This document shows positions 54,545 through 64,000 of a stretch of 64,000 nt of DNA, in pieces. Source of the stretch: Gemmatimonadota bacterium (lineage in GTDB: Bacteria > Latescibacterota > UBA2968 > UBA8231); assembly GCA_009840005.1 (NCBI GenBank), contig VXOR01000081.1, positions 1 to 64,000 on the forward strand, written 5' to 3'. A program made the position numbers and the translations under genes. A model generated the notes under the pieces. That model searched no databases. It saw nothing but the letters and a program-made list of their open reading frames with translations, and was not told the origin of the DNA. Each line of letters opens with the position of its first letter. Position 1 is the first letter of the stretch.

Positions 54545-55447
54545 ATGAAACGTCTATATGGCCTTTTGGCTATGGGCCTAATTATGGGCCTAACGAGCGG
54601 TGCCAGTGCACATATTGGAGAGCGGGTTTACCTGCTTTTTGAGATGCTCGATGAGGATACAGGTGACCTCGACTTTACCGATGGCACCGTTGAGGATTGG
54701 GAAGATGTAGTCGGAGAGCCCAACTTTCTCCCCACTGATCTATATCAAGATCCCACAGTGGGCGATGGTGCTCAGTACGACCCGGCGGACCTCGACTATC
54801 GCATCTGGTCGGGCTGGAACGCCACTAATGGTACGATCTGGTTCGCCATGGAGCGCATCGATAACGTGTACTTCGGCAGAGAGTACGACGGCAGCAGCCC
54901 TTGGAATTATGAAGCCATCGAATGCATGCTCGACGGCGACCATACTGGTGGCGATTACACTGGCTCGGCCAACGAGGACTGGACCGACGAAGAGAAGAAA
55001 CTGAACAACAACCGCACGGCACAGCAGTACATCGCCGTTGCGGACGACCCTTCGGGTCGCCACGTCTTCTACCTCGGTGCAGGCTCTGAGTGGGTCAACG
55101 ATGTGCCCTATGCCGATGGTGGTGGTGTCTCAGTGGGTGACGGTCCAACGGTCAGCATCATTGAGTTTTACTGCACGCCGTTCGACGACCTGATCTGGAA
55201 CAGTCCCGACGACAGCGTTGCGTCTCCTCTCTTTGAAGGTAAGATCATTGGTTACCAAATCTCGACGCCGGATACAGATCAGGCTCCGGGCCAAGATCGC
55301 GCCTTCCATACCATATCTGGCCAGGCCGCAACTTGGCGCTTTGCCGAGCGCTTTGTCGATGCTCGCTTGGTCGGTGCCGGTGGCGATACTGGTACGGCGG
55401 TCGAGGAAAACTCTTGGGGTCGAATCAAGGCCTCGCTGAGCGAATAA
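54545..55447 (+). CDS. Secreted CBM9-like/DOMON-like protein
   Basis: The 300-residue protein starts with a signal peptide (about 1-22, 'LLAMGLIMGLTSGASA'). It then resembles carbohydrate-binding module family 9-type sandwiches, with a 'DLDYRIWSGWNATNGTIWFAMERIDNVYFG' stretch (GTIWFAMERID is the core), an acidic 'DGDHTGGDYTG' turn and 'RFAERFVDARL' near the end. No catalytic residues are seen. The start ATG at 54545 is preferred to a TTG at 54536; GGAGT lies upstream. It precedes two large secreted proteins and is closed by a hairpin at 55477-55512. A role in sugar or surface binding is inference. Confidence 0.7.
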   Translation: MKRLYGLLAMGLIMGLTSGASAHIGERVYLLFEMLDEDTGDLDFTDGTVEDWEDVVGEPNFLPTDLYQDPTVGDGAQYDPADLDYRIWSGWNATNGTIWFAMERIDNVYFGREYDGSSPWNYEAIECMLDGDHTGGDYTGSANEDWTDEEKKLNNNRTAQQYIAVADDPSGRHVFYLGAGSEWVNDVPYADGGGVSVGDGPTVSIIEFYCTPFDDLIWNSPDDSVASPLFEGKIIGYQISTPDTDQAPGQDRAFHTISGQAATWRFAERFVDARLVGAGGDTGTAVEENSWGRIKASLSE

Positions 55448-55476
55448 ACGACCGAACAGCCTGCTGTTTGACCTGT

Positions 55477-55512
55477 GCAAAGAGAGGGGGGAAGCATCCT
55501 CCCTCTCTTTGC
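55477..55512 (+). terminator. Strong hairpin, likely transcription end
   Basis: GCAAAGAGAGGG (55477-55488) pairs over 12 bp with CCCTCTCTTTGC (55501-55512) around a 12-base loop. It stands 30 bp after the CBM9-like gene. There is no strong T-tract behind it, so termination may depend on other factors, or it may protect the 3' end of the mRNA. Confidence 0.65.
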
Positions 55513-55639
55513 GCTTAAAATCGTCACTTTATCTATTTAGTTCATATGTAGCTATAGCTGCTCGTATTGCATAATGGCTCGTTCCCAATGCCTATGCCAA
55601 CCTGGGCGAGAGCGCTTACTCTACCGGGGAGTAAACGGA

Positions 55640-58117
55640 ATGAGAATAGGGATTTGTGTCGCCGTGCTGGTTTTGTCGGGTTTGGTGGCAAACGCTGCCG
55701 CAGAGTTGCGCTTGTTATCCATTCCTGGCAATTCCACTTGGAGCGACGTTAAACAGAGGTCGGTTTCAGAGAATACTTTCATTGAACTAATAGACCTCGA
55801 AAGTTACGAAGACGGCATTGGCCCCATTGCGCCCGCGCGCATGGTGCCCGTTCCCGAAATTTCCCTCGCCTTAACTTCCGACGAAACAGATGCGGCGATT
55901 GACTCCACTCTCTTCGCCTTTTCGCTCAATGTGACTAGAGCCGATGTGGTAGCACTGACCGATGCGGAACGCGAAGATGGTACGATCGTCGAAGAGGGCA
56001 CGGTGTTGATTCCTCGCTGGAGCCCGTTTCCGCGCAGCTTGGAAGCCGTCCAATTATTGCGCCGGGCTGGCATAACCGAGATCGAGGCCATGATCAACGT
56101 GGCCGAGTCTTTTCCCCGCCCGCCCGGTGGCGATAAGTACAACAAGAGTCTCAACCTCACGGCCCTCGGTAGATTTGAAAGAGCTTTGACCGGGATACGG
56201 TTGCAAGAGGGTTTGGGGCGCGTCTTCGACGGCGATCCATTGACCCATTTTGAACGCATCGATCGGTTGGGTGAAGACGTCACTCAGCAATGGATTCTCT
56301 ATGTTGACTTGGGACACTACTTCCCAATCCGGCTTTTCCGCCTCTATCCCAGCCTTGAAGAGCCAGTGCGCGTTTCCTCCTATACCCTCTTGCGCGGTCT
56401 GCCTGGGACCGAGACGGTGATCGCCGGTCTCAGTCTCGAAGATCCAATAACCGGACCGTTGGCCTTCCCTAGATTCGATAGAATCGGCGATACGTTTCCG
56501 ACCTTCATCCCCGAGGCGAGTGTGCCAGTCAACGTGGAAGATACTATTGCCGTAGTGTTCAAACCGCTCGCCCAAATGCGCTACGCGCGCTTCGATTTTC
56601 AGACTCCGCTGGATTACGACTTGGCTGAAATGGAGTTTTTCGCTGACGGTTTCATGCCCGAAGCGGTATATACTTCCAATGCGCTACCGCTGCCCCCGGC
56701 GACTCTGGGGCGAATCTTCTGGGACGAAGAAAAGATTGGCGATCCCACCAAGTCGAGAGCGATCGTACGCGTACGGACGGGATTCACTACCGAGCCCGAT
56801 GTACTCTTCCGCATCAACTACTACGACCGCGAAGTAGAGTGGAAAGAGGGGGCATCTCTAATTGACCGACGGCTCGGTTCCGCGACCCAAGGCCAAGTAG
56901 TACATCTGGACTCCTCGGAGTTCAACATAGAGGCCCGCGAAGTATTCAGTGCCGCCCTGCCCGAGGATCGCCAGCCGATCCGCTTGACCCGTGAGGACTA
57001 CATAGGATTGCCGGTCAGCGTGCGTCGCCGCATCGAACCCGATCTTGAGTTCTGGAGCAGTGTGCAAACAGCCGACAAAGGCGAACTGGTCAATGCGCCG
57101 AGCGGGCGGCCTTTTATTCAGGTTGAGGTAGAGTTCCTGAGCCAGTCGCCGGAGGCTGCAACAGTTATTCGCAACATGCGCCTTGAATACTCCGCCCCAC
57201 AGATCACCGATCAAGTTCTCGGCGAGATCGGCCCAGCAGTGGATGTAATCGCCGGCCGCGATACTTCCTTTGTCCTGGCCTTAAAAGCTTCCATAGGACC
57301 CGAAAACAACGGCTTTAATCGCCTACAGGTTTTTACGCCGGCACGCACTGAGGAGATTGTGGGGATGGAAGCAGATCTAGGCGATGGCCAAGTTCAGGTT
57401 CTCTCCCCCATCGGAATCGACGAAGGCGAGGCCGGCGGAGGACAATTTCAAGAATTGTACATCGCTGATGATCAATTTGTCGTCGGTTTTCCGACCATTG
57501 GTCCAGCCGGGGATGGCCAAGCACGCGATGCGCTAGTGAAAGTCCGCTTCCGAGGCCGGGTCATTAATTTCCACACCAATTTCTTCGCCAATGCCTTCCT
57601 CGATACCTTGGATGCCGATGTGGAACGGCACTATACCCGCAATGGAATCCTAGCAGTAGGTGAGGGTGCGCTCGATACATTGGCCTTCTTTCTACCGCAG
57701 GAGGTGGAGGACAGCGATGTGGTGGACTTTGGAGCGACGGACCAGCTCTCAGACCGCAACACTTTGGCTGTCATCGCCGATGTTTCGGCGCAGAGCGAGG
57801 ATCTAGTGAGTAACTTTAAGGCCGAGCCTAACCCTTTTACGCCTAATGGCGACGGCATCAACGACGAGATGACCGTGCTCTTTGATGTGCAGCGCCTGCT
57901 GACACCGAAACCGGTGCGTCTGGAAATATTCGATTTGAATGGTCGGCGTTTGCGTCTTATTGAGCGTCAACTATTGTCGGGAGGGTATTCGCAGCAGTGG
58001 GATGGTCGCGCTGATGGCGGACAAATCGTGCCGCCGGGCCTCTACGTATTGCGCATTTCGGCTGAAGCCGATGATGCGGGCAGTGCTCAAACGCGCATCG
58101 TTTCTGTAGCGTATTAA
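55640..58117 (+). CDS. Large secreted protein with C-terminal FlgD/gliding-motility-like Ig domain
   Basis: From the ATG at 55640 (GGGAG eight bases upstream) the protein has 825 residues. A signal peptide is followed by about 720 residues of beta-rich sequence without known family. The last ~90 residues carry the FlgD-like/CHU_C-type fold: 'NPFTPNGDGINDEMTV', 'VRLEIFDLNGRRLRL', 'QQWDGRADGGQIVPPGLYVLRI' and the end '..RIVSVAY'. Such C-terminal domains are used for type IX secretion and surface anchoring in FCB bacteria. The next gene has a matching C-terminal domain. Function of the body is unknown. Confidence 0.78.
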   Translation: MRIGICVAVLVLSGLVANAAAELRLLSIPGNSTWSDVKQRSVSENTFIELIDLESYEDGIGPIAPARMVPVPEISLALTSDETDAAIDSTLFAFSLNVTRADVVALTDAEREDGTIVEEGTVLIPRWSPFPRSLEAVQLLRRAGITEIEAMINVAESFPRPPGGDKYNKSLNLTALGRFERALTGIRLQEGLGRVFDGDPLTHFERIDRLGEDVTQQWILYVDLGHYFPIRLFRLYPSLEEPVRVSSYTLLRGLPGTETVIAGLSLEDPITGPLAFPRFDRIGDTFPTFIPEASVPVNVEDTIAVVFKPLAQMRYARFDFQTPLDYDLAEMEFFADGFMPEAVYTSNALPLPPATLGRIFWDEEKIGDPTKSRAIVRVRTGFTTEPDVLFRINYYDREVEWKEGASLIDRRLGSATQGQVVHLDSSEFNIEAREVFSAALPEDRQPIRLTREDYIGLPVSVRRRIEPDLEFWSSVQTADKGELVNAPSGRPFIQVEVEFLSQSPEAATVIRNMRLEYSAPQITDQVLGEIGPAVDVIAGRDTSFVLALKASIGPENNGFNRLQVFTPARTEEIVGMEADLGDGQVQVLSPIGIDEGEAGGGQFQELYIADDQFVVGFPTIGPAGDGQARDALVKVRFRGRVINFHTNFFANAFLDTLDADVERHYTRNGILAVGEGALDTLAFFLPQEVEDSDVVDFGATDQLSDRNTLAVIADVSAQSEDLVSNFKAEPNPFTPNGDGINDEMTVLFDVQRLLTPKPVRLEIFDLNGRRLRLIERQLLSGGYSQQWDGRADGGQIVPPGLYVLRISAEADDAGSAQTRIVSVAY

Positions 58118-58152
58118 CCTTAGTTGGAAAGCACGGAAAGAGAGGATATGCT

Positions 58153-61100
58153 ATGAAGCGGTTGCTAAAGTGGGGGATACTCCTCATCGTAGTGTCTATA
58201 GTGTCTATGCCGAATTTCTGTCTCGCCCAGAACAGCAATGCCTACCGCCTCCAAGGCAATGCGATCCTCGTGGATCGGGCTTCTCTCTGGGGAAACTGGA
58301 TATATCAGAACGATCTGGTCACGAACTTGAACGTGCCGGTCAGGGAAGCGGATATCTTTCAGGTCGGGACCGACGGGCTGCGACCGGTGTTTTTCCGCCG
58401 CAATATCAATGTCGGCCCCACAGCTAGAGACTTCACCTATCCCGACTTAGTCCGCGCTGCCGGTGCGCTAACTAGTGGTGGGGCGACCGCCAAATCCAAC
58501 GATGTCTTGGCCAACAATATTCTCGACAACGACTTGAGCACGTTCTGGGAGCCGGATACGCCGGTCAGTTTTGCAAGCAGCTTGAGCGGTCCCGGCGACT
58601 TCAATCTCGACGGACTCAGCAATTGGGAGCTTGAAATAGACCTAGGGAGGCTAGTTTTCGCCGATAGTTTGACGATCATCTTCCCTGCTGGTCAGTTCGA
58701 AGACGAGTTCCTCGGCCAACCGGTTAAGGCATTAGCGCTCTTCGCCTCAATGGGCGAGCGCTTTCCCTTTCCCTTGGGCAACAATCTCCAGTTTACACTC
58801 GTAGAAGAAGTCTCGACTGGATTCGTCGCTGGCAAGTTGGCTCAGTGCGTGCGCGACGAAAGTGTGGGTTTTGCTGGTGAGACTCGCTGTGAAGGTGGTG
58901 GTGGAGTTGAGACCGGTGGAGTGACTCTGGTTTCGGTCCCCGGAACCGAGGGACGCTACGTACAGATGACCTTCCCTCTTGTGCCGCTGGATCGGGCCGA
59001 TTGGGACTTGGATGGTATACCCGATATTGGCGGAGCCTTCATCCAATACGTCCGCGTCAAAATTACGGAGTCGGATCTCTGGCGCGATTTCTTTCTAGGG
59101 GAAGGCGACGAGGCGCGCCTCGTCTATGAAGCACTGCCCGAAGAGCAGCGCGGTGCGCTCGTCTATCAACGCCAGACGGCCGGCGGTTTACTCGTCGAAA
59201 TCCAGGGCGATGCCAACCAGACTGCCCGCGAAAAATACCAAACCTTACCCGAGGAAAAGCGCGGGCCGATCCTCTACTATGTCAAAGAGGTTCCCCGCAT
59301 CTCCGAGATTCAGGTCTGGGCCAAGGGCGACAATTACGCGCTGCAGCCCGAGCAGCGCGGTGGTGCCTCGTTTGAACACGGCGGTTTGGGTGCCCCTGAC
59401 TTGGCCACTGACGGGCTATACGACTCGCAGTGGACTGCCAATACATGGTCGCCAGTTTACGTCAAAGGCACGGCTTGGTACGATTTAGGGGCCGTGTTCT
59501 GGGTCGATAATCTCTCGGTGGTCAACAAGCGCATCAACCAGAGCCACTTGGGTGCTTTCCTGGGGCCGGGCATCTTAGTCTCCGACGGCACGCTGCTCAA
59601 ACCCTTGAGCATGAAAGACCGCAACGACTTCCCCCAACTTGAAGAGGGGCTCAAATGGGACAACATCATTAGCGAGGAGCACATTGACAACCACACGCCG
59701 GTAGTGCGCATTTTCCAAGAGGCCTTTGCCCCTCGCAAGATCCGCTTCCTACAGGTCCGCGATATCGACGTTACTGGGCATCAGTCGGGTCGCTATGGTG
59801 CGTTGGCGACCATGGCCGAGATCCAGCTCTACGGCGAGGGATATCCTGTTAGCGTGTGGGCGTACTCGCCGCCCATCTCGCTGACCGATTCGCGCGGCAA
59901 CTTCATCCGCAAGACCCTGCCGCGCATTGCTTGGGAGGGCGATGTTCTCATCCGCGACGTTGATCCGCTCACCGGTCAATCCATCGAGCGGATTGAGCCG
60001 CTAGCTCTTCACCCAGATGTGCGCTTGCAGGTACAGACCCGCACCTCCGATCAGACGGACACCAATTTTACCTACTATCAGGTCGTCAGCATCGGTGGTA
60101 AAGAGGAACGCGAGGAAGTGTCAAAAGCGACTTACGACGAGATAGCCTTGAAATGGTTGGAATGGGAGATCTGGCAGACTCTGCCCGACAACAAGAGACA
60201 CGCCTCGCGTGCTGACGACGATGGAGACGGTCTTAACGATGAAGACCCCATTGACCTCATCGACAATGATGGCGACGGGCTCATCGACGAAGATGGAAAG
60301 AAATTGCGCCGGGCACCGCGTTCGAGCTTTGCCAAGGACGGCGAGTTGGCCTTCGTCGGCTGGAGTGCATGGAGCGAAAGCTATCTGCCCACTAATGGCG
60401 TCAATGAGGCGACGATCACCTCGCCCAATCCGCGCAAATTCATCCAGGTTCGGGTCAATATCTCCTCTGAGGATCCTTTCAAGACGGCGCGAATACGAGA
60501 GCTACGTATTGATCTCGCACCTCCACTGGCACTGGAGTTGGCCGGTGAGTTGGCGCTGGTAAGCGACGAGGGGGCGACAAAGGGGTTGACGGACTTAGAT
60601 GTTTTGCCCGCTGACTACACTCCGCCGCGCGATATCAATCCGCTCAAGCCCCAACAATTTTCCTATTTTATCCGCGCCGCGGTGCCCGACCCGACCGACG
60701 CTACCGTGCGCGATGGCTTCAATGAGGTGCTGGTCGTAACGCCTCGTGCTGCTCGCTTAACTGGAGTCCGTCTCGGCCGGGTCGAGGTCACCGAGACCGC
60801 CTCTCTCCTCGATCCAGATCAAATGCAGACCTCAGCAGTGACCACGCGCTTCGACCACGCCTTTGCCGAAGGCGACGACGGCATCTTGCGTGCCGAGGAC
60901 GGTTCGGTACTGGAGCGCATAGCGGCAGGAGAGGACTCGATCTGGGTCCGCTTCCCCTTCTCGCTCAATGCCGACTTGCCCGCCGAGGCACACGCCCTCA
61001 TCGAGGTACAGTTCGAGTCTCAGAGTTTCCGCGAGGGCATTGAGTTCACCTCCTTTGTCCGTGCGTCCGACTCCGACGAGGGCGTCTTCCAGCGAGTCGA

Positions 61101-61497
61101 TACCGAGAACAGGGACGCCACCGAACTAGTGGACTCCTCGACGACTCGTGTCAGTCTGATGGCCTTGCTGGGTTCGTTGATCCAAGACGTAGTGTTGACA
61201 CCGGTCTTGACGCCCAACGGCGACGGGATCAACGACGAGCTTTTGGTCCACTTCGCGCTGTTGAAGGTGTTAGAAGAGCGGCCGTTGGGGGTGGCGTTTT
61301 ACGATCTGGGTGGTCGCTTGGTCGGCCGGGGGCAGAGCGCGACGGAGAGTGGCAAAGTGGGGGATCAGACGTTCACTTGGGACGGGCGAGATCTGGATGG
61401 ACAGATCGTGTCGCCGGGGATTTATCTCTGCCGGATTGAGGTTGAGGCCGACGATGAGGATAACCAACTCGTGCGCCTTGTCCACGTCGCCTACTAA
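58153..61497 (+). CDS. Very large secreted protein with discoidin-like regions and C-terminal FlgD-like domain
   Basis: The 1114-residue protein has a signal peptide (about 1-25) and several segments like galactose-binding/discoidin folds, for example 'LANNILDNDLSTFWEPDTPVSF' and 'DLATDGLYDSQWTANTWSP'. At about 690-715 a calcium-binding-type stretch 'DDDGDGLNDEDPIDLIDNDGDG' appears as DGDGLNDEDP and DNDGDGLIDEDG. The C-terminal ~100 residues ('LTPNGDGINDELLVHF', 'FYDLGGRLVGRG', 'FTWDGRDLDGQIVSPGIYLCRI') match the C-terminus of the preceding protein, ending '..VHVAY'. It is probably exported and anchored like its neighbour; the two form a paralogous pair with unlike middle parts. Confidence 0.78.
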   Translation: MKRLLKWGILLIVVSIVSMPNFCLAQNSNAYRLQGNAILVDRASLWGNWIYQNDLVTNLNVPVREADIFQVGTDGLRPVFFRRNINVGPTARDFTYPDLVRAAGALTSGGATAKSNDVLANNILDNDLSTFWEPDTPVSFASSLSGPGDFNLDGLSNWELEIDLGRLVFADSLTIIFPAGQFEDEFLGQPVKALALFASMGERFPFPLGNNLQFTLVEEVSTGFVAGKLAQCVRDESVGFAGETRCEGGGGVETGGVTLVSVPGTEGRYVQMTFPLVPLDRADWDLDGIPDIGGAFIQYVRVKITESDLWRDFFLGEGDEARLVYEALPEEQRGALVYQRQTAGGLLVEIQGDANQTAREKYQTLPEEKRGPILYYVKEVPRISEIQVWAKGDNYALQPEQRGGASFEHGGLGAPDLATDGLYDSQWTANTWSPVYVKGTAWYDLGAVFWVDNLSVVNKRINQSHLGAFLGPGILVSDGTLLKPLSMKDRNDFPQLEEGLKWDNIISEEHIDNHTPVVRIFQEAFAPRKIRFLQVRDIDVTGHQSGRYGALATMAEIQLYGEGYPVSVWAYSPPISLTDSRGNFIRKTLPRIAWEGDVLIRDVDPLTGQSIERIEPLALHPDVRLQVQTRTSDQTDTNFTYYQVVSIGGKEEREEVSKATYDEIALKWLEWEIWQTLPDNKRHASRADDDGDGLNDEDPIDLIDNDGDGLIDEDGKKLRRAPRSSFAKDGELAFVGWSAWSESYLPTNGVNEATITSPNPRKFIQVRVNISSEDPFKTARIRELRIDLAPPLALELAGELALVSDEGATKGLTDLDVLPADYTPPRDINPLKPQQFSYFIRAAVPDPTDATVRDGFNEVLVVTPRAARLTGVRLGRVEVTETASLLDPDQMQTSAVTTRFDHAFAEGDDGILRAEDGSVLERIAAGEDSIWVRFPFSLNADLPAEAHALIEVQFESQSFREGIEFTSFVRASDSDEGVFQRVDTENRDATELVDSSTTRVSLMALLGSLIQDVVLTPVLTPNGDGINDELLVHFALLKVLEERPLGVAFYDLGGRLVGRGQSATESGKVGDQTFTWDGRDLDGQIVSPGIYLCRIEVEADDEDNQLVRLVHVAY

Positions 61498-61554
61498 TAA
61501 TTTGGAATACGCTGCAATCTAAACCGGAAATTTGATAAACAAGGGAGGGCTTTT

Positions 61555-64000
61555 GTGAATGCAGCTTGGAGTTGTCGAATCGGTGCGGTTGTGCTCCTGA
61601 TGCTGGGAGTAGTGGTAGAGCATCTCCCAGCACAGGAGGACTTCGGTTCGCGTCTGGGCGTGCGCCGCGGTGGGGAAGTATATTACGACCCCATGGGGCC
61701 TGGTGTCCTATTTGACGCATTGGATCCGGCGGTGAAGAAGTGGTACATACCTCAGGAACTCTTCAACGAGTACCAGTGGCGGCAACAGGACTATACGAAT
61801 TACGCCCGTCGGCACTATCAGTACTATGTGAGGACTGCCCAAGAAGGCGAGTATTTCTACGATCTCTATGGGAATTACATCACCCGCGGCCAGCTCGTTT
61901 ACGACTGGAGCGTTTCCGCGCCACAGACATCGGGTAGCAGCCTGTTCAAGACACCCTATTTCGGTAGCTGGTTTTCGAGCGTAGTTATTGCCTCAGATCA
62001 AAAGGGTCAATACGCCTATGCCTTGACCATCGGCGACCGCATCCGCACTACCCTGACGCCGATGACCTTTTCCAAACCGACATTCGCCGGTATTCAGTTC
62101 GACTTGGCCACCGACAAGTACGAAGCGACGTTCCTCCTTTCGCGTCCCAGTGCGCCGGGGCAGGTCGAATCGCTGACGGGTGCCACCAGTACCGCTCGTT
62201 TCCGCTCAAACGACACTAATATGCTTGGCGGTCGTGGCACGATACAGATCGGCGACTTTGTCAAGGTTGGCGCGACCTACGTCAATGCTTTCAACTCCTC
62301 GACCAAGGGGCAGGCATTTCAAGGCAATCCCTTCAAAGGTACGCTTACTGAGGGTCAGAACAACGCTGACATTTCGCGCATTGAAGTGCGCTTGAGCGAC
62401 GATTCGCCCGAGGACAACATTGCCGGTGCAGCCTTTTTCCAAGAGGAGATGATCATTACGACGATTGATGGCGAGCGCATCAGCAATCGCCGCCAAATTG
62501 GCAATAGCAATGTCCTCGCCTATAGTCCGTCGGTGCAGGGTGGTTTCCGCCGCGAGGGCTTCCTCTCGGCCGATGGCAACGAAATCATTGTGCTAGTGTA
62601 CGATCTCGAAGGCCCTCAGTACCGCAACTCCTTCGGCCCCCGACCCGAGCAGATCAAGAGCATTGAGTTCCTGTTGCTCTTGGCCAACGATTACCGGATT
62701 GACGTTACCTCTAACCGCCAAGCCAACCGCAACTTTCAGCCGGTCTTACTCTCCGAGGGTATTCCCGAGCGCACGGTACGTGCCGACGGCAATGTGAAGG
62801 ATGGCTCGAACCAGGGCTTTGTGCGCGTCAAATACGGGTTGCCGGTAGCCAATGAGATTTTCGGCGTCACTCTCGACATTTCCGATGTCGGTGGGTTTTA
62901 TCTTGCGGGCGAATACGACCGGAACCGCCAGCACTTTCGCTACCCGCGGCGGTCCGAGCTTGATGTGACCAATCACCAGGCCCACAATACCTCGGCCGAT
63001 GCTTGGTTCATCAATGCCTATAAGCGAGCGTATCCCTACTACGGCTTCGGTGAGGTCTATAATGTTGATCCCAGCTACAGCACCAGCACTTTTTTAGCCG
63101 GCACCCTGAACGACGCGGCCGATATCAACTACGACGACGACACTCGTTTCGTGTACGAATTCGTCGACGACAACGACGACCAGGACCGCAATCCGGACTG
63201 GCTGCGCGCCAATTCCTCGCAGGACCTCCGGGTTTTCCCGGGTTTTGACGAGAACAACGACTTCATCAACGACTTCAATCAGAACGATTCCCAATTGCGT
63301 GAAAACAGAGTGCCGGACTACGATGAGCCGTTCTTGCGCTATGCATCTGATCGCCCCGAGTTCCTCTTTGGCGTCGATATGAACAACAACGGCATTATCG
63401 ACCGCTTTGAAAACGACGACCTACCTGACTACCTATACAAACGGGATCGGCGCGGGTATAACATCTATGTAGGATCCCATTTAGGACCAGAAGCGAGGCT
63501 GACCGTCGGCCGTCTCGATGAGCGCCAGCTAGCCGACGCCCGCGAGAACGTCACTAATTACGTCTTGCTGACCTTCGACAAGGACTACGCAAGCAAGGGG
63601 CGCGTACAGGTTTTCAACAACTATCGCCTAGTCCAAGACGATATACGCGACGACGTAATCGAGTGGATTGTGCGCCAGGGATCGCGCGGCGATCTAGTGC
63701 CCTATACGGATCCCCTGCCTCTGCGCGATGGCTGGGCCAATACCTTGTACCTGGGCTATCAGTACCAGAGCGATCGGATACACTTCAAGAACCGCCTCAA
63801 ATGGGAGGTTTTCAAGCAAGCGAACTTCGACGAGCGGCCGATTGAAGAGCAGGACATCCGCGAGACGGCTTCCTTCTTTGGCGTCCTCAACAAGGTAGAT
63901 TACACTTTTGACCTAGGCGTCCTCAAGTTTCAGCCGCGCTGGAAGAGCGAGTTCCAGCACCAGCGGCCGTCGCGCCGCGAGGATACTCAAGTGCGCGTGG
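61555..64000 (+). CDS. Partial large exported protein, runs off the right edge
   Basis: A GTG at 61555, with GGGAGGG 8 bases upstream, opens a frame that stays open for 815 codons to the window end. The N-terminus is hydrophobic ('IGAVVLLMLGVVVEHLPAQ' type) and gives a signal peptide. The body has many short beta-like segments, Tyr- and Asp-rich stretches ('DINYDDDTRFVYEFVDDND', 'DFINDFNQND') and a repeat-like 'VDMNNNGIIDRFENDDLPDY', a calcium-type Asp motif. It looks like an outer-membrane or surface protein of the same block. No family is recognised. Confidence 0.75.
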   Translation, partial: MNAAWSCRIGAVVLLMLGVVVEHLPAQEDFGSRLGVRRGGEVYYDPMGPGVLFDALDPAVKKWYIPQELFNEYQWRQQDYTNYARRHYQYYVRTAQEGEYFYDLYGNYITRGQLVYDWSVSAPQTSGSSLFKTPYFGSWFSSVVIASDQKGQYAYALTIGDRIRTTLTPMTFSKPTFAGIQFDLATDKYEATFLLSRPSAPGQVESLTGATSTARFRSNDTNMLGGRGTIQIGDFVKVGATYVNAFNSSTKGQAFQGNPFKGTLTEGQNNADISRIEVRLSDDSPEDNIAGAAFFQEEMIITTIDGERISNRRQIGNSNVLAYSPSVQGGFRREGFLSADGNEIIVLVYDLEGPQYRNSFGPRPEQIKSIEFLLLLANDYRIDVTSNRQANRNFQPVLLSEGIPERTVRADGNVKDGSNQGFVRVKYGLPVANEIFGVTLDISDVGGFYLAGEYDRNRQHFRYPRRSELDVTNHQAHNTSADAWFINAYKRAYPYYGFGEVYNVDPSYSTSTFLAGTLNDAADINYDDDTRFVYEFVDDNDDQDRNPDWLRANSSQDLRVFPGFDENNDFINDFNQNDSQLRENRVPDYDEPFLRYASDRPEFLFGVDMNNNGIIDRFENDDLPDYLYKRDRRGYNIYVGSHLGPEARLTVGRLDERQLADARENVTNYVLLTFDKDYASKGRVQVFNNYRLVQDDIRDDVIEWIVRQGSRGDLVPYTDPLPLRDGWANTLYLGYQYQSDRIHFKNRLKWEVFKQANFDERPIEEQDIRETASFFGVLNKVDYTFDLGVLKFQPRWKSEFQHQRPSRREDTQVRV

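Overview
This is a GC-rich, gene-dense window of about 64 kb from a didermic (outer-membrane-bearing) bacterium. It carries a PorV/PorQ-type barrel protein, a TonB-dependent receptor with an N-terminal carboxypeptidase-regulatory-like domain, and secreted proteins ending in a FlgD/gliding-motility-like C-terminal Ig domain. Together these suggest the FCB superphylum, possibly an uncultivated lineage of the Latescibacterota kind. That placement is an inference from gene content; no rRNA or tRNA gene is visible to confirm it.

Layout. 0-7.9 kb (minus strand): lexA, glycerate kinase, a PorV-like protein, era, purD, folB, folK, panC and a beta-propeller protein, most of them translationally coupled. 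7.9-12.9 kb (plus): tilS, ftsH, folP and the diadenylate cyclase cdaA. 13.0-19.8 kb (plus): an arginine operon argR-argB-argD-argH with two ARG-box-like operators, continuing without a break into two tandem, divergent enolase-superfamily paralogues. A 93-bp element with 15-bp terminal inverted repeats and a small membrane protein follow. 20.2-31.5 kb: ligA (minus), heme O synthase (plus), then a compact minus-strand run ppdK-parA-parB-lipoprotein (formylglycine-enzyme fold)-larB-mobA, and a Gfo/Idh oxidoreductase. 31.6-34.5 kb: the TonB receptor, ended by a bidirectional terminator shared with ilvBN. 37-42.2 kb (minus): an outer-membrane protein with calcium-binding-type Asp repeats, a mandelate-racemase-type enzyme and two M19 dipeptidases. 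42.2-45.2 kb: an acyl-CoA synthetase and a PfkB/heptose-type kinase.

45.3-64 kb (plus): galU, a complete LarA nickel racemase, then a long series of envelope and secreted proteins. These are a FlgT-like protein, a small periplasmic protein, a PlsC-type acyltransferase, a TolB-like lipoprotein broken by one in-frame amber codon, a GT39-type glycosyltransferase, a lipoprotein, an internally duplicated secreted protein, a CBM9-like secreted protein, two large proteins with FlgD-like C-terminal domains, and a very large partial protein that runs off the right edge. This block is the most likely place for an undescribed surface-assembly system. Other points of interest are the paralogous enolase pair inside the arginine operon, a DGA-to-DRA substitution in the diadenylate cyclase, and dispersed CCGCAGATGAACGCAGATG-type repeats.

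No CRISPR array, prophage, transposase, rRNA or tRNA was found.
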